Assembly (NCBI RefSeq): GCF_019977275.1
Contig: NZ_AP024650.1
Location: 992,001-1,056,000 of the forward strand
Direction: 5' to 3'
Length of the DNA: 64,000 nt
Origin: Arthrobacter sp. StoSoilB19
GTDB taxonomy: Bacteria; Actinomycetota; Actinomycetes; Actinomycetales; Micrococcaceae
This document shows, piece after piece, positions 16,451 through 29,752 of the stretch. The first letter of the stretch is position 1. Each line of letters starts with the position of its first letter. Position numbers and translations under genes: made by a program. Under the pieces are notes generated by a model, which saw nothing but the letters and a program-made list of their open reading frames with translations, was not told the origin of the DNA and ran no database searches.

Positions 16451-17584
16451 ATGCGGACGTACAGAGTGGCCATCGTGGGAACCGGCGGGATCGCGGCGGT
16501 CCATGCTGACAACCTGGCCCGGACAAACGGCAGGGCGGAGCTGGTGGCGGCATGCGACGTGGACCAGGGCCGGCTGGATGCCTTCGCGGAGAAGCACAGC
16601 ATCCCTGGTACGTACCTGAGCCTGGCCGATCTTCTGGCAGAGGCCAAGCCGGACATTGTCCACCTCTGCACGCCGCCCATGTTCCACATCGGCCAGGCCA
16701 TCGAATGCCTCGAAGCAGGCGTCCATGTCCTCTCCGAAAAACCCCCGGCGCTAAGCCTCGCTGACTTCGACCGGCTGGAGACCGCCCAGGCAAAGGGCGG
16801 CGCCCAGTTCTCTTGCGTCTTCCAGCACCGGTTCGGGGATGCGGCAGCCGCGGCCTGCCGGCTGATTGGCGGCGGTGACTTCGGCCGTCCCCTGGTGGCC
16901 CGGTGCGACACCCTCTGGTACCGGCCGGACAGCTACTGGGAACTTCCCTGGCGCGGAACCTGGGAAGCCGAGGGCGGCGGGCCCACCATGGGTCACGGCA
17001 TTCACCAGTTCGATTTGCTGTTGCACCTGCTGGGTCCGTGGGAGGAAATCACCGCCATCGCCAGCCGGCAGGCACGGCCTACTTCCACTGAAGACTTGTC
17101 CGCCGCCCTGGTCCGGTTCAGTAACGGAGCCGTGGCCACCATTATCAACTCGCTGCTCTCGCCGCGGGAAACCTCGGACATCCGAATCGACTGCGAATTT
17201 GCCACTGTGGAGCTGAGCCACCTCTACGGCTACAGCACGGACAACTGGACCATTACGGCAGCGCCCGGCCACGAGGACCAGGTAGGAACAGCGTGGAACG
17301 GCGAGCCCTTGGATCAGGGAAGCGGACACGCGGCCCAGTTCCTGGCCATGTATGGCGCGCTCGACGCCGGCCGCCCTCTTCCGGCCGGGGCAGACTCCGC
17401 ACGGCAAACTCTGGAGTTCGCTGCCGCCCTCTACGCCTCCGCCTTTACCGGAAAATCCGTGCACCGCGGCGAGATCGTCACCGGCCACCCCTTCTACGGG
17501 GGCATGGACGGCGAAGGGCTGGGCGCGAAAGTCCTCGAGGAGACAGCCTTCAACCTGACCGCCCTCAAAGCCACCAGCGTCTGA
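16451..17584 (+). CDS. Gfo/Idh/MocA family oxidoreductase
   Basis: 377 residues. The N-terminal Rossmann domain begins YRVAIVGTGGIAAVHADNLAR and carries the dinucleotide-binding glycines. The family EKP motif is seen in VLSEKPPALSL near residue 95. The C-terminal alpha/beta domain contains GPTMGHGIHQFDLLLHLLG near 177-195, where the His residues are the likely substrate-side catalytic groups. Such enzymes oxidise or reduce sugars, inositols or uronates with NAD(P). GGAG precedes the ATG. PmoA-like and cupin genes follow at 24 bp and 3 bp, forming a tight three-gene block in the LacI-regulated locus. Confidence 0.88.
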   Translation: MRTYRVAIVGTGGIAAVHADNLARTNGRAELVAACDVDQGRLDAFAEKHSIPGTYLSLADLLAEAKPDIVHLCTPPMFHIGQAIECLEAGVHVLSEKPPALSLADFDRLETAQAKGGAQFSCVFQHRFGDAAAAACRLIGGGDFGRPLVARCDTLWYRPDSYWELPWRGTWEAEGGGPTMGHGIHQFDLLLHLLGPWEEITAIASRQARPTSTEDLSAALVRFSNGAVATIINSLLSPRETSDIRIDCEFATVELSHLYGYSTDNWTITAAPGHEDQVGTAWNGEPLDQGSGHAAQFLAMYGALDAGRPLPAGADSARQTLEFAAALYASAFTGKSVHRGEIVTGHPFYGGMDGEGLGAKVLEETAFNLTALKATSV

Positions 17585-17608
17585 GCCCATACCCAAGGAG
17601 GCACCACC

Positions 17609-18589
17609 ATGACCACCCCCACAGCAGCGTCCCTTTCCGCTGTGTCCGCGGCATCACTCAGTTTCCACGACGATGGAGCGGCCCTCACCTTCACAGCCAA
17701 AGGCAGGCCTATCGCCACCTATACCTACAAGCCCACGGACGACCAGTACGAGAGTCCGCGGCCGTTCTTCCATCCGCTGACCACCCTGGGCGGGGACGAG
17801 GTGACAATTTCCCGCCCGTGGGACCACGTCTGGCATAAGGGACTTTCCTGGGCGCTGCCCAACGTGGGCAAGCACAATTTCTGGGGCGGAGCCACCTACA
17901 CACGCGCCACGGAGTACGCCAACCTGGACAACAATGGTGCCATGACCCACGGATCCTTCACGGGCATCGACCAATCCGGCCCCGGCATCACGGCGTCGGA
18001 ATCCCTGACCTGGACCTCGCAGGAAGGGGAACCGGTCATTGCGGAGAGCCGCCGGTTCAGCCTCCGGTTGGTGGAAGACGCTGCCACGGAGAACAGCGAA
18101 ACCGAGGGGGCATACGCCATCCTCTTTGAGACCAGGATGAGCAATATCTCCGGCGAAGAGATCCGCATCGGCAGCCCCACTACGGAAGGCCGGCACAACG
18201 CCGGATACGGTGGCCTCTTTTGGCGCGGCCCCAGGTCCTTTACAGGCGGCGTGTTCCGCAACCAGGAGGATGCGGGTACGGACGAATTCATGGGCACCCG
18301 CTCGCCGTGGATCGCCTTCACCGGTACGCATGACGTCACCTGCCGGGCCTCCACCATCGCGTTCGTGGAGGACGGAAATAACCCCGGTGCACCCAACCAG
18401 TGGTTTGCCAGGTCGTCCATGTTCGCGTGCCTGGGCTCAGCCCCCTTCTTCAGCGAGGAGGTGCCCCTCCGTGAAGGTGCGCCGCTTTCCTACCGCTACG
18501 CCGTGGTGATTGCCGATGGCGGTGTGGACGCCGAACGCGCCCAGGCGCTGGCGGATGCTGCGCAAGCAGCGCTTCGCGATTGGGCGTAA
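17609..18589 (+). CDS. PmoA family protein (DUF6807)
   Basis: 326 residues, beta-rich. It matches the DUF6807 'methane oxygenase PmoA' family through segments such as RPFFHPLTTLGGDEVTISRP, WDHVWHKGLSWAL and GKHNFWGGATY, and the central TEGRHNAGYGGLFWRG. Despite the name, these proteins are unrelated to membrane methane monooxygenase. They typically accompany Gfo/Idh oxidoreductases in sugar catabolic loci, with an unknown, perhaps sugar-modifying role. Conserved His, Trp and Gly residues suggest a binding cleft. AAGGAGG precedes the ATG. Only 3 bp separates it from the next gene. Confidence 0.8.
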   Translation: MTTPTAASLSAVSAASLSFHDDGAALTFTAKGRPIATYTYKPTDDQYESPRPFFHPLTTLGGDEVTISRPWDHVWHKGLSWALPNVGKHNFWGGATYTRATEYANLDNNGAMTHGSFTGIDQSGPGITASESLTWTSQEGEPVIAESRRFSLRLVEDAATENSETEGAYAILFETRMSNISGEEIRIGSPTTEGRHNAGYGGLFWRGPRSFTGGVFRNQEDAGTDEFMGTRSPWIAFTGTHDVTCRASTIAFVEDGNNPGAPNQWFARSSMFACLGSAPFFSEEVPLREGAPLSYRYAVVIADGGVDAERAQALADAAQAALRDWA

Positions 18590-18592
18590 CGG

Positions 18593-19324
18593 ATGGCCTC
18601 AACGTTTCCGGGCGCCACTGGGCTCTCCGAAATCAGCATCTACGACTGGCCGGGCGCCGACGGTGCAGCCGGCGGGTCGCCGCACGTGCACACCGCTTCC
18701 ACGGAGGCGTACGTGGTGCTCCAGGGAATCGGCAGGCTGGAGACACTTGACTCGCGCGGCTTCACCTCAACACCGTTGGCGCCTGGGGTGGTGCTTTGGT
18801 TTACCCCCGGCACCGTGCATCGCGCCATCAATGATTCGGGTGACCTGAAGGTCCTTGTAGTCATGCAGAATGCCGGGCTGCCCGAACACGGCGACGCCGT
18901 GATGACATTTCCGCCCGAGTACCTTGCGCACGCGGAAAAGTACCGGAGCGCAGCGGCGCTGGAACACAAGGACGCCGACGCTGGGCCGGACGCGGGCGAG
19001 CACGCCGCGCGCCGCCGTCGTGATTTGGCCCTGGAAGGTTACTTTGCGCTTAAGCAAGCCGTGCTGGTTTCCGGTCCGGCAGCACTGGCCGACTTCCATG
19101 CTGCCGCTGCCCGTCTGGTCTCGGACAGGACCAGCGCCTGGGCAGACGTTCTGGCGGAGGGAGCTGCCCGCCAGGCGGAAGTCACCCGGCAGCAGCTGGC
19201 CTCTCTGGACACGGCAGAAAGTATCTATCTGTCCGGTGCGCGAACTACGATGGGAAAACGGGAAAACCGCAGAATTTACGGCATGTGTGGCCGGATCCAG
19301 ACGTGGGAACTTTCCGATACATAG
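18593..19324 (+). CDS. Cupin-domain protein of the sugar locus
   Basis: 243 residues. The first half is a cupin barrel (GSPHVHTASTEAYVVLQGIG with metal-ligand His residues, then PGTVHRAINDSGD). The second half is helical and charged, ending in TMGKRENRRIYGMCGRIQTWELS. The two-part structure fits cupin proteins found behind Gfo/Idh and PmoA-like genes. A role in binding or isomerising a sugar acid is an inference from context. ATG 18593 directly follows the PmoA-like stop, so translation is probably coupled. The helical C-terminal half has no family that I recognise. Confidence 0.72.
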   Translation: MASTFPGATGLSEISIYDWPGADGAAGGSPHVHTASTEAYVVLQGIGRLETLDSRGFTSTPLAPGVVLWFTPGTVHRAINDSGDLKVLVVMQNAGLPEHGDAVMTFPPEYLAHAEKYRSAAALEHKDADAGPDAGEHAARRRRDLALEGYFALKQAVLVSGPAALADFHAAAARLVSDRTSAWADVLAEGAARQAEVTRQQLASLDTAESIYLSGARTTMGKRENRRIYGMCGRIQTWELSDT

Positions 19325-19360
19325 CACCGGGCGCGTGACCCGGGTGAGAGGGCGGTTTCC

Positions 19361-20386
19361 GTGGTGAGCAAGCAGGACACCAGGCGCGCGACGATCAGTG
19401 AGATTGCCCGTGAAGCAGGGGTTTCGGTTCCCACCGTGTCCAAGGTGCTGAACGGGCACGCGCACGTGGCGGCAGAGACGCGTGCCCGGGTGGAGGAGAT
19501 CATTGCCCGGCGCGATTATGCGCGCCGCCCTGCCAAACGCAGGCAAAAGGCCGGCCTGGTGGACCTGGTGTTTCCGGGGCTGGGCTCGGAATGGGCCCTG
19601 GAGATCATCGAGGGCGTAGAACGTGTGGCACAGGACGCCGGCTACGGGACTGTGGTCAGCAGCCTGAGCCTGGACGGCTCGCGCATCCGGCCGTGGCTGG
19701 CCAACCTCGCGGAGCGGAAATCGGATGGGCTGCTCATGGCCGTCTACCAGTTGGATGCCAAGCAAATCCAGCGGATCAAGTCCTTGGGGATACCTGTGGT
19801 GCTGATCGATCCTGTGGGCCAGCCTGGCCCGGACCTGATGACAGTGGGGGCGGCGAATTGGGAGGGTGGCTATTCGGCCACGGAACACCTTTTGCAGTTG
19901 GGGCATAAGCGGATCGCCATGATCGGCGGCCGCGAGGACCTGCAGTGCAGCAGCGCCCGAGAGGATGGCTACATCTCGGCACTGCGCCGCGCGGGCATAG
20001 CCCTGGACACGGCGTTGATGGTTCCCGGCGACTTTTCCATCGAAGCGGGCGAGGCTGCAACCCGCAAGCTGCTGGAGTTGTCGGACCGTCCGACGGCGAT
20101 CTTCACCGGCAACGACGACCAGGCCTTGGGTGCGTACCGGGCTGCGCGTTCCGCCGGGCTCCGCATTCCCGAAGACTTGTCCGTCATTGGGTTTGACGAC
20201 ATTCCGGCGGCCGAGTGGATCGAGCCGGGGCTGACCACGATCCGGCAGCCGGTAGTGCAGATGGCCGAAACTGCCATGCGCGCCCTGCTCCGGCATCTGG
20301 ATGGTGACGAGGAACTGCCGCAGCGGATCGAGCTCGGCACCGAGCTGGTGGTCCGGGGTTCCACTGCCCCGCCGGCTAAAAAGTAG
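19361..20386 (+). CDS. LacI-family transcriptional regulator
   Basis: 341 residues. The HTH (ATISEIAREAGVSVPTVSKVLNG) and hinge helix lie in residues 8-60 and are followed by a periplasmic-binding-protein-like sensor domain (for example SVIGFDDIPAAEWIEPGLTTIRQP near 280). It most likely represses the GH42, GH3 and oxidoreductase units in the absence of the sugar, acting at the GAAACT/AGTTTC sites. The start is one of two adjacent GTG codons (19361, 19364). It is the last gene of the block and lies 36 bp after the cupin gene. Confidence 0.88.
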   Translation: MVSKQDTRRATISEIAREAGVSVPTVSKVLNGHAHVAAETRARVEEIIARRDYARRPAKRRQKAGLVDLVFPGLGSEWALEIIEGVERVAQDAGYGTVVSSLSLDGSRIRPWLANLAERKSDGLLMAVYQLDAKQIQRIKSLGIPVVLIDPVGQPGPDLMTVGAANWEGGYSATEHLLQLGHKRIAMIGGREDLQCSSAREDGYISALRRAGIALDTALMVPGDFSIEAGEAATRKLLELSDRPTAIFTGNDDQALGAYRAARSAGLRIPEDLSVIGFDDIPAAEWIEPGLTTIRQPVVQMAETAMRALLRHLDGDEELPQRIELGTELVVRGSTAPPAKK

Positions 20387-20426
20387 TCCGCACCCGCCGA
20401 CGCCCCCTCCCTTTTAGCAGCTTCTT

Positions 20427-20819
20427 TTAGGGTTTGTGCGCGTCCCGGATGTCCGCAGGGGTCTGGCCCTGCATCACCCAGCGGTTGCCGTCGGGATCGC
20501 TGAAGTAGGCGAACAGGACGCCGCCCAGGTCCTGGATTTCGCTGATGTCCGCGCCCCGCCTGACCAGTTTGGCCCGGACCTCGGTGATGTCCGGAACCAC
20601 CAGTTGCAGTCCCTCCAGGCTGCCCGGCGTCATGGCGGTCATCCCGGTGCCGATGACTACTGATGTGGGCGAACCCGGGGGAGTCAGCTGGACCACCCTC
20701 ATGCCCGGAATGTGTTCCACGTCGTGGTCCAGGACGAAGCCAAGTTTTTCGGTATAGAACGCTTTCGACCTGTCGACGTCGGAAACCGGGACCTGGACAA
20801 CCTCAAGACGCATCTGCAT
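20427..20819 (-). CDS. VOC-family protein
   Basis: A 130-residue glyoxalase-fold protein: LEVVQVPVSDVDRSKAFYTEKLGFV at the N terminus, then RVVQLTPPGSPTSVVIG, and the C-terminal LFAYFSDPDGNRWVMQG with the family's D-P-[DE]-G-N signature. It is a typical small metal-dependent VOC protein of unknown substrate and has no evident partner. It converges on the LacI gene. The 278 bp upstream of it, to 21097, shows no gene or clear repeat. An ATG three codons downstream of the chosen start (MQMRLEV) is equally possible. Confidence 0.8.
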   Translation of the reverse strand: MQMRLEVVQVPVSDVDRSKAFYTEKLGFVLDHDVEHIPGMRVVQLTPPGSPTSVVIGTGMTAMTPGSLEGLQLVVPDITEVRAKLVRRGADISEIQDLGGVLFAYFSDPDGNRWVMQGQTPADIRDAHKP

Positions 20820-21097
20820 CCGGCCACTCTATCTTTGCGGCTCGCGCAAGGGAATGGGAGCCGAACAGACGGGTTTAGCCACGCGAAACCGCGAATTATG
20901 AAGCACTCACACGGTATTGCGTCGGGCTTTCCTCAAGGTCCGATCAAGACTTGCTGAATGTTGGCCGAGGACGCGCAGGACGCCCGTTTTCGGTTTCGGT
21001 TGGACCATAGGCTCATGCCGATGAGTTTGTCGGGCTTAGCAGCAGGCCCGCCAAATGTGGGGGACCCATATGGGGACCCCGTGAAAATGGGGAAAGA

Positions 21098-22486
21098 ATG
21101 CCCGACCACGACACCCTTTTCGGGTTTGTTCCACCTGCGGCGGCACCGAAGCCGCCGCGGAAACCACGCATTTCAACGTTTATTGTTGCCGGCATCACCG
21201 CACTGTTCATGCTTTTGGGCGCGCTGAGCGGCGGAGTGGGCGGAGCCCTGATTTTCCTGGGCATTTCAACCGCACTCACCGGCCTTTACGTCCTGCTTAC
21301 AGGGCGGCGCTCCTGGGCCTGGCTCCCGGCGCAACGCAAGGCCGGCGCCATCGCGATCGCCGCGTCCCTCGCCCTCTTCATCGGCGGGGCCGTCGCCTTG
21401 CCGCACGTTGCCAGCGCAGACCTCGAGGCAGCCTCCTCGGAGAGCACCGCCAAGGTGGCGTCCGCCAAAGCGAGCCCAACCGCCACAGCCACGGCTTCGC
21501 CGTCGTCCACGCCCACTCCCACCGCTGACAGCACTGGTGAGCCGCTGGACCCGGAGAACCCGGCCGTCCTTGCCGCCGGCGTCACCGCCACCGCCCCCAA
21601 CGCGCAGCCGGCCTACGCCACAAAGGCGGTCGATCTGTTGGCCACCCTTTCCATCAAGGGCCGGGCGCCGAAAACGGGGTATGACCGGGCGCAGTTCGGC
21701 CAGGCGTGGCTGGACGTGGACCGCAATGGCTGCGATACCCGCAACGACATCCTCCGGCGGGACCTCACCGGCATCACTTACACGAACAGTGTTCCCTGCA
21801 AAGTCCAGACAGGGACCCTGGCGGATCCCTACACGGGCAAGACCATCAGTTTTGTCCGTGGCTCGGGGACCAGCACTGCCGTGCAGATCGACCATGTGGT
21901 GGCGCTGAGCGACGCGTGGCAGAAGGGCGCGCAGCAGTTGACCACCGAGCAGCGGACGGCGTTCGCGAATGATCCGCTGAATCTCCAGGCAACGGACGGC
22001 CCCACCAACCAGCAAAAGGGCGACGGCGACGCGGCCACCTGGCTGCCCCCGAACAGGCCCTTCCGGTGTGAGTATGTGGCCCGGCAGATCTCGGTGAAGG
22101 CGACATATGGGCTGTGGGTGACACAGGCGGAGCACGACGCGATGGCCCGCATCCTCGGTGACTGCTCCGGACAGTTGGCTCCGACCAGCCAACAGTCCCC
22201 GGCTCCCGCACCGGCGGTGGCTGAACCGGCGCCTGCCGCGGCTGCTCCTGCTCCGGCGGCGGTTGCCCCCGCACCGGCACCGGTCGCTCCGGCGCCCGCG
22301 CCCGTTGTCCCGGCGGCACCTGCGCCGGCTGCACCCGCACCTGCTCCCGCCGCACCGGCACCTGCCGCCGTCTACTACGCCAACTGCACTGCGGCGAGGG
22401 CTGCGGGAGCTGCGCCGCTCTACGCCGGCCAGGCCGGCTACCGGTCCGCACTGGACCGCGACTCCGACGGCATCGCCTGCGAGTAG
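21098..22486 (+). CDS. Membrane-anchored DUF1524 (HNH-like) nuclease-type protein with Excalibur domain
   Basis: 462 residues: three predicted membrane helices (about 25-46, 47-67, 82-101), a Ser/Thr/Pro linker, a DUF1524 domain (about 185-356) and a Pro/Ala-rich spacer. It ends in an Excalibur calcium-binding motif (DRDSDGIACE). DUF1524 carries an HNH/His-Me-finger pattern: IDHVVAL at 264-270, NDPLNL at 291-296 and NQQKGD at 304-309. The domain after the helices would face outside the cell, suggesting a surface nuclease. The enzyme activity is inferred. A related gene lies at 59649. The PASTA-Excalibur gene follows 66 bp downstream. Confidence 0.82.
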   Translation: MPDHDTLFGFVPPAAAPKPPRKPRISTFIVAGITALFMLLGALSGGVGGALIFLGISTALTGLYVLLTGRRSWAWLPAQRKAGAIAIAASLALFIGGAVALPHVASADLEAASSESTAKVASAKASPTATATASPSSTPTPTADSTGEPLDPENPAVLAAGVTATAPNAQPAYATKAVDLLATLSIKGRAPKTGYDRAQFGQAWLDVDRNGCDTRNDILRRDLTGITYTNSVPCKVQTGTLADPYTGKTISFVRGSGTSTAVQIDHVVALSDAWQKGAQQLTTEQRTAFANDPLNLQATDGPTNQQKGDGDAATWLPPNRPFRCEYVARQISVKATYGLWVTQAEHDAMARILGDCSGQLAPTSQQSPAPAPAVAEPAPAAAAPAPAAVAPAPAPVAPAPAPVVPAAPAPAAPAPAPAAPAPAAVYYANCTAARAAGAAPLYAGQAGYRSALDRDSDGIACE

Positions 22487-22552
22487 GCCCGTTCTTGTCC
22501 GGACTCTCCGGACGCGATTTCAACACCATCACACGCATTCCTAGGGGGAATC

Positions 22553-23263
22553 ATGAAAACAAGTCCCATGCCTGCCGCCGGCAGGTTGAAGAAGACGCTG
22601 GCTCTGGCTGTGCTTGCCGGCCTCATGCTGACGGGCTGCGGCGGCAAGCAGGCGGCGACGCAGCCTGCAGCAGCCGCAACCGCTGTTGCGCAAACGATCG
22701 AGACCGTCACCGTTCCGTCCGTGACGGGTTTGGCCCTGGACAAGGCCACGGACCAGCTGAAAGACCTTGGGTTTGAAGTTGATGCCAAGGACACGGCCCA
22801 CGGCAAGTCGATCATGGTCAAGAGCAACTGGCAGGTGACCACCCAGGACCCAGCCAACGGTGCAAAGGCTGACAAGGGGTCCACGGTGCATCTCGGCGTC
22901 AAGAGCCTTGACGATATTGCGGCGGAGAAGGCTGCGGCCGACAAGGCGGCAGCTGACAAGGCCGCGGCCGAGAAGGCGGCTGCTGCTGCGAAGGCGGCCG
23001 CTGAGAAAGCCGCTGCCGACAAGGCCGCCGCCGATCAGGCAGCCGCTGCGAAGGCTGCCGCGGCTAAGCAGGCCGCGCAGGCTCCCGCACCTGCTCCTGT
23101 GGCAGTTCCTGCCGCACCAGCCCCCGTGCAGGCTCCGGCAGCTGCCTACTACGCCAATTGCACTGCAGCCAAGGCCGCGGGTGCGGCGCCTTTGTACAGG
23201 GGACAGTCGGGGTACAGCTCTTCCCTTGACCGCGACGGCGACGGCGTCGCCTGCGAGCGTTAG
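22553..23263 (+). CDS. Lipoprotein with PASTA and Excalibur domains
   Basis: 236 residues: a signal peptide with lipobox LTGC (Cys about residue 26), one PASTA-like domain (VTVPSVTGLALDKATDQLKD to STVHLGV, about 51-110), and a coiled or helical Ala/Lys repeat (EKAAADKAAADK-type, about 115-175). A Pro/Ala linker and a C-terminal Excalibur motif (DRDGDGVACER) follow. PASTA domains bind peptidoglycan or muropeptides and Excalibur binds calcium, so it is probably a cell-wall-associated lipoprotein. AGGGGG precedes the ATG. A strong hairpin ends the unit 22 bp after the stop. Confidence 0.78.
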   Translation: MKTSPMPAAGRLKKTLALAVLAGLMLTGCGGKQAATQPAAAATAVAQTIETVTVPSVTGLALDKATDQLKDLGFEVDAKDTAHGKSIMVKSNWQVTTQDPANGAKADKGSTVHLGVKSLDDIAAEKAAADKAAADKAAAEKAAAAAKAAAEKAAADKAAADQAAAAKAAAAKQAAQAPAPAPVAVPAAPAPVQAPAAAYYANCTAAKAAGAAPLYRGQSGYSSSLDRDGDGVACER

Positions 23264-23284
23264 CCAGGCGGGGCAGTGCTAAGA

Positions 23285-23323
23285 CGAGCCGCGGATCCTC
23301 CTTTCCGGAGGTATCCGCGGCTC
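23285..23323 (+). terminator. Strong hairpin terminator
   Basis: CGAGCCGCGGAT at 23285-23296 pairs exactly with ATCCGCGGCTCG at 23312-23323, and an inner CTCC/GGAG pair extends the stem. It ends the PASTA-Excalibur unit before the rrn promoters. Confidence 0.75.
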
Positions 23324-23496
23324 GTGGCTTTAAGGGCCAACCGAGGAAATTGAGGTCGGGGCCGGAAATGGGGGAGGCCAGACAGCATGTGCGGCAGCAC
23401 ACACCAGGGAATTACGACGGCGGGAGGCCGCTTGGGTGCCCCGACGGCCGTTCCTGCCCCGGGATTCCGCGGATCTTCACCCGCTAGGGGGTCGAT

Positions 23497-23525
23497 TTGC
23501 GGTTGGGTGTGGGGGCGGGTATTGT
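23497..23525 (+). promoter_or_regulatory. Candidate rrn promoter P1
   Basis: TTGCGG (23497-23502), a 17-bp spacer and TATTGT (23520-23525), about 400 bp upstream of 16S. The sequence GATTTGCG at the -35 is repeated in the second candidate. Confidence 0.5.
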
Positions 23526-23662
23526 TTTCTGAGTCGCCGCCGCTGAAGCGGAAAGATAGCGGCCAAACCCCTTACTGAACGGCCTGGAAATGGTTCGCCT
23601 CTTGGCGTGCCGGACGCGGGTGGGGCTGGTTTTGGAGTGGAGTGGATCGCGGTAACGCTGAT

Positions 23663-23691
23663 TTGCGAAGCTTGTTGGAACCGGGTAAGTT
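23663..23691 (+). promoter_or_regulatory. Candidate rrn promoter P2
   Basis: TTGCGA (23663-23668), 17 bp and TAAGTT (23686-23691). It shares GATTTGCG with P1 and has the same spacing, which supports tandem rrn promoters. Confidence 0.5.
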
Positions 23692-23750
23692 TGGAAAGTT
23701 GCTCCGGAGCGAGCCTGGACGTTGGTTTGGGTGGTGCCGGGTGTGTCTGT

Positions 23751-23776
23751 TGTTTGAGAACTCAATAGTGTGCCAA
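23751..23776 (+). promoter_or_regulatory. rrn leader boxA and 5' strand of the 16S processing stem
   Basis: TGTTTGAGAACTCAA (23751-23765) is the boxA-like antitermination element. CAATAGTGTGCCAA (23763-23776) is complementary, with one G-U pair, to TTGGCACACTGTTG at 25681-25694 after 16S, and forms the RNase III-type precursor stem. Confidence 0.7.
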
Positions 23777-23926
23777 GTTTGTTGATACCGATTATGTATG
23801 TAATTGGTTGATTGTGCTGTGCCGCCACCCCGTGGTGTGCATGGTGTTTTTGGCTGGTTTCAAATTTTGTGCAGCTGTTTCTGCCGTTATTTCCGGTGGT
23901 TGTGGTTGTGTCTGTTTTTGTTTTAC

Positions 23927-29095
<5,169 letters not shown>

Positions 29096-29110
29096 AGATA
29101 CATACAAACT

Positions 29111-29136
29111 CTGCTTGCGTCCACTATGTGGTTCCC
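29111..29136 (+). other. 3' strand of the 23S precursor processing stem
   Basis: The segment CTGCTTGCGTCCACTATGTG and following bases pair with the spacer segment 25818-25840 (ACATAGTGGACGCGAGCA), enclosing 23S in a long stem cut during maturation. Confidence 0.65.
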
Positions 29137-29264
29137 AACCAACAACCCCCCAACACACGGGGTTGTCACGGCACGGAACCACCACAACTGAATAACAACA
29201 CCACAATGTTGTAACCACCAGACTTCCCACCCCCGAACAAAACACCGGGCGGGCGGGTACAAGG

Positions 29265-29381
29265 GTTACGGCGGTCATAGCGTGGGGGAAACGCCCGGTC
29301 CCATTCCGAACCCGGAAGCTAAGACCCACAGCGCCGATGGTACTGCACCCGGGAGGGTGTGGGAGAGTAGGTCACCGCCGG
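29265..29381 (+). rRNA. rrf: 5S ribosomal RNA
   Basis: About 117 nt. GTTACGGCGGTCATAGCG at the 5' end pairs with GGTCACCGCCG near the 3' end to form helix I. The internal CCCGGTCCCATTCCGAACCC loop is typical of bacterial 5S. It is the last gene of the rrn operon. Confidence 0.95.
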
Positions 29382-29394
29382 ACACACATTGGTC

Positions 29395-29422
29395 GAGGCC
29401 CCAACCACCAGGTTGGGGCCTC
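29395..29422 (+). terminator. rrn operon terminator
   Basis: GAGGCCCCAACC (29395-29406) and GGTTGGGGCCTC (29411-29422) form a perfect 12-bp stem with a 4-base loop, 14 bp after 5S. A short T-run follows at 29428-29430. Confidence 0.85.
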
Positions 29423-29468
29423 CCACATTTAACCCACCAATCACCACAACGCGATCCCGCACCTGGGC

Positions 29469-29663
29469 CCCGTGACGCGCCATCAGCTTTCGTCCCCTCA
29501 CCGGTGACGCGACACCACGTCCCGCGCCACGACAGAAGACTCTCACGAAGTGATGAGGCGTGGCCGGCGAACGGGCCGGATGTGATGGCGCATCCCGCGA
29601 AAACCCACAGGATGTGATGGCGCATCCCGCGGAAACCTGCAGGATGTGATGGCGCGTCACGGG
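29469..29663. repeat. 32-bp tandem repeat with an inverted copy
   Basis: Units starting GGATGTGATGGCGC begin at 29578, 29610 and 29642, a 32-bp period. The third is partial and diverged. The third unit's TGATGGCGCGTCACGGG (29647-29663) is the exact inverse of 29469-29485. A degraded copy, GTGATGAGGCGTGG, lies near 29550. No gene is visible between 5S and pxpA (29382-29752). Confidence 0.65.
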
Positions 29664-29684
29664 TAGGAAGGGTAATAGGGGCTT

Positions 29685-29703
29685 CGGATTGTTGAACAAT
29701 CCG
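29685..29703. promoter_or_regulatory. Perfect palindrome, likely GntR operator before pxpA
   Basis: CGGATTGTTGAACAATCCG has 9-bp arms around a single G. The core TTGTTGAACAA recurs at 35689-35699 before the DUF969 gene. Both targets flank the GntR gene at 34979. It lies 50 bp upstream of the pxpA start. Confidence 0.7.
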
Positions 29704-29752
29704 AGTTTTTAGGGCATTCTTGGATGAACAGCAATCCGAGACGGAGATCACA

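Noticed and set aside
20820..21097. A gene or small RNA between the VOC and DUF1524 genes
   Set aside because: No frame of protein-like composition, no strong hairpin with a T-run and no promoter pair that I could defend.
29578..29663. CRISPR array behind the rrn operon
   Set aside because: The units are adjacent copies without variable spacers, only three in number, and there are no cas genes.
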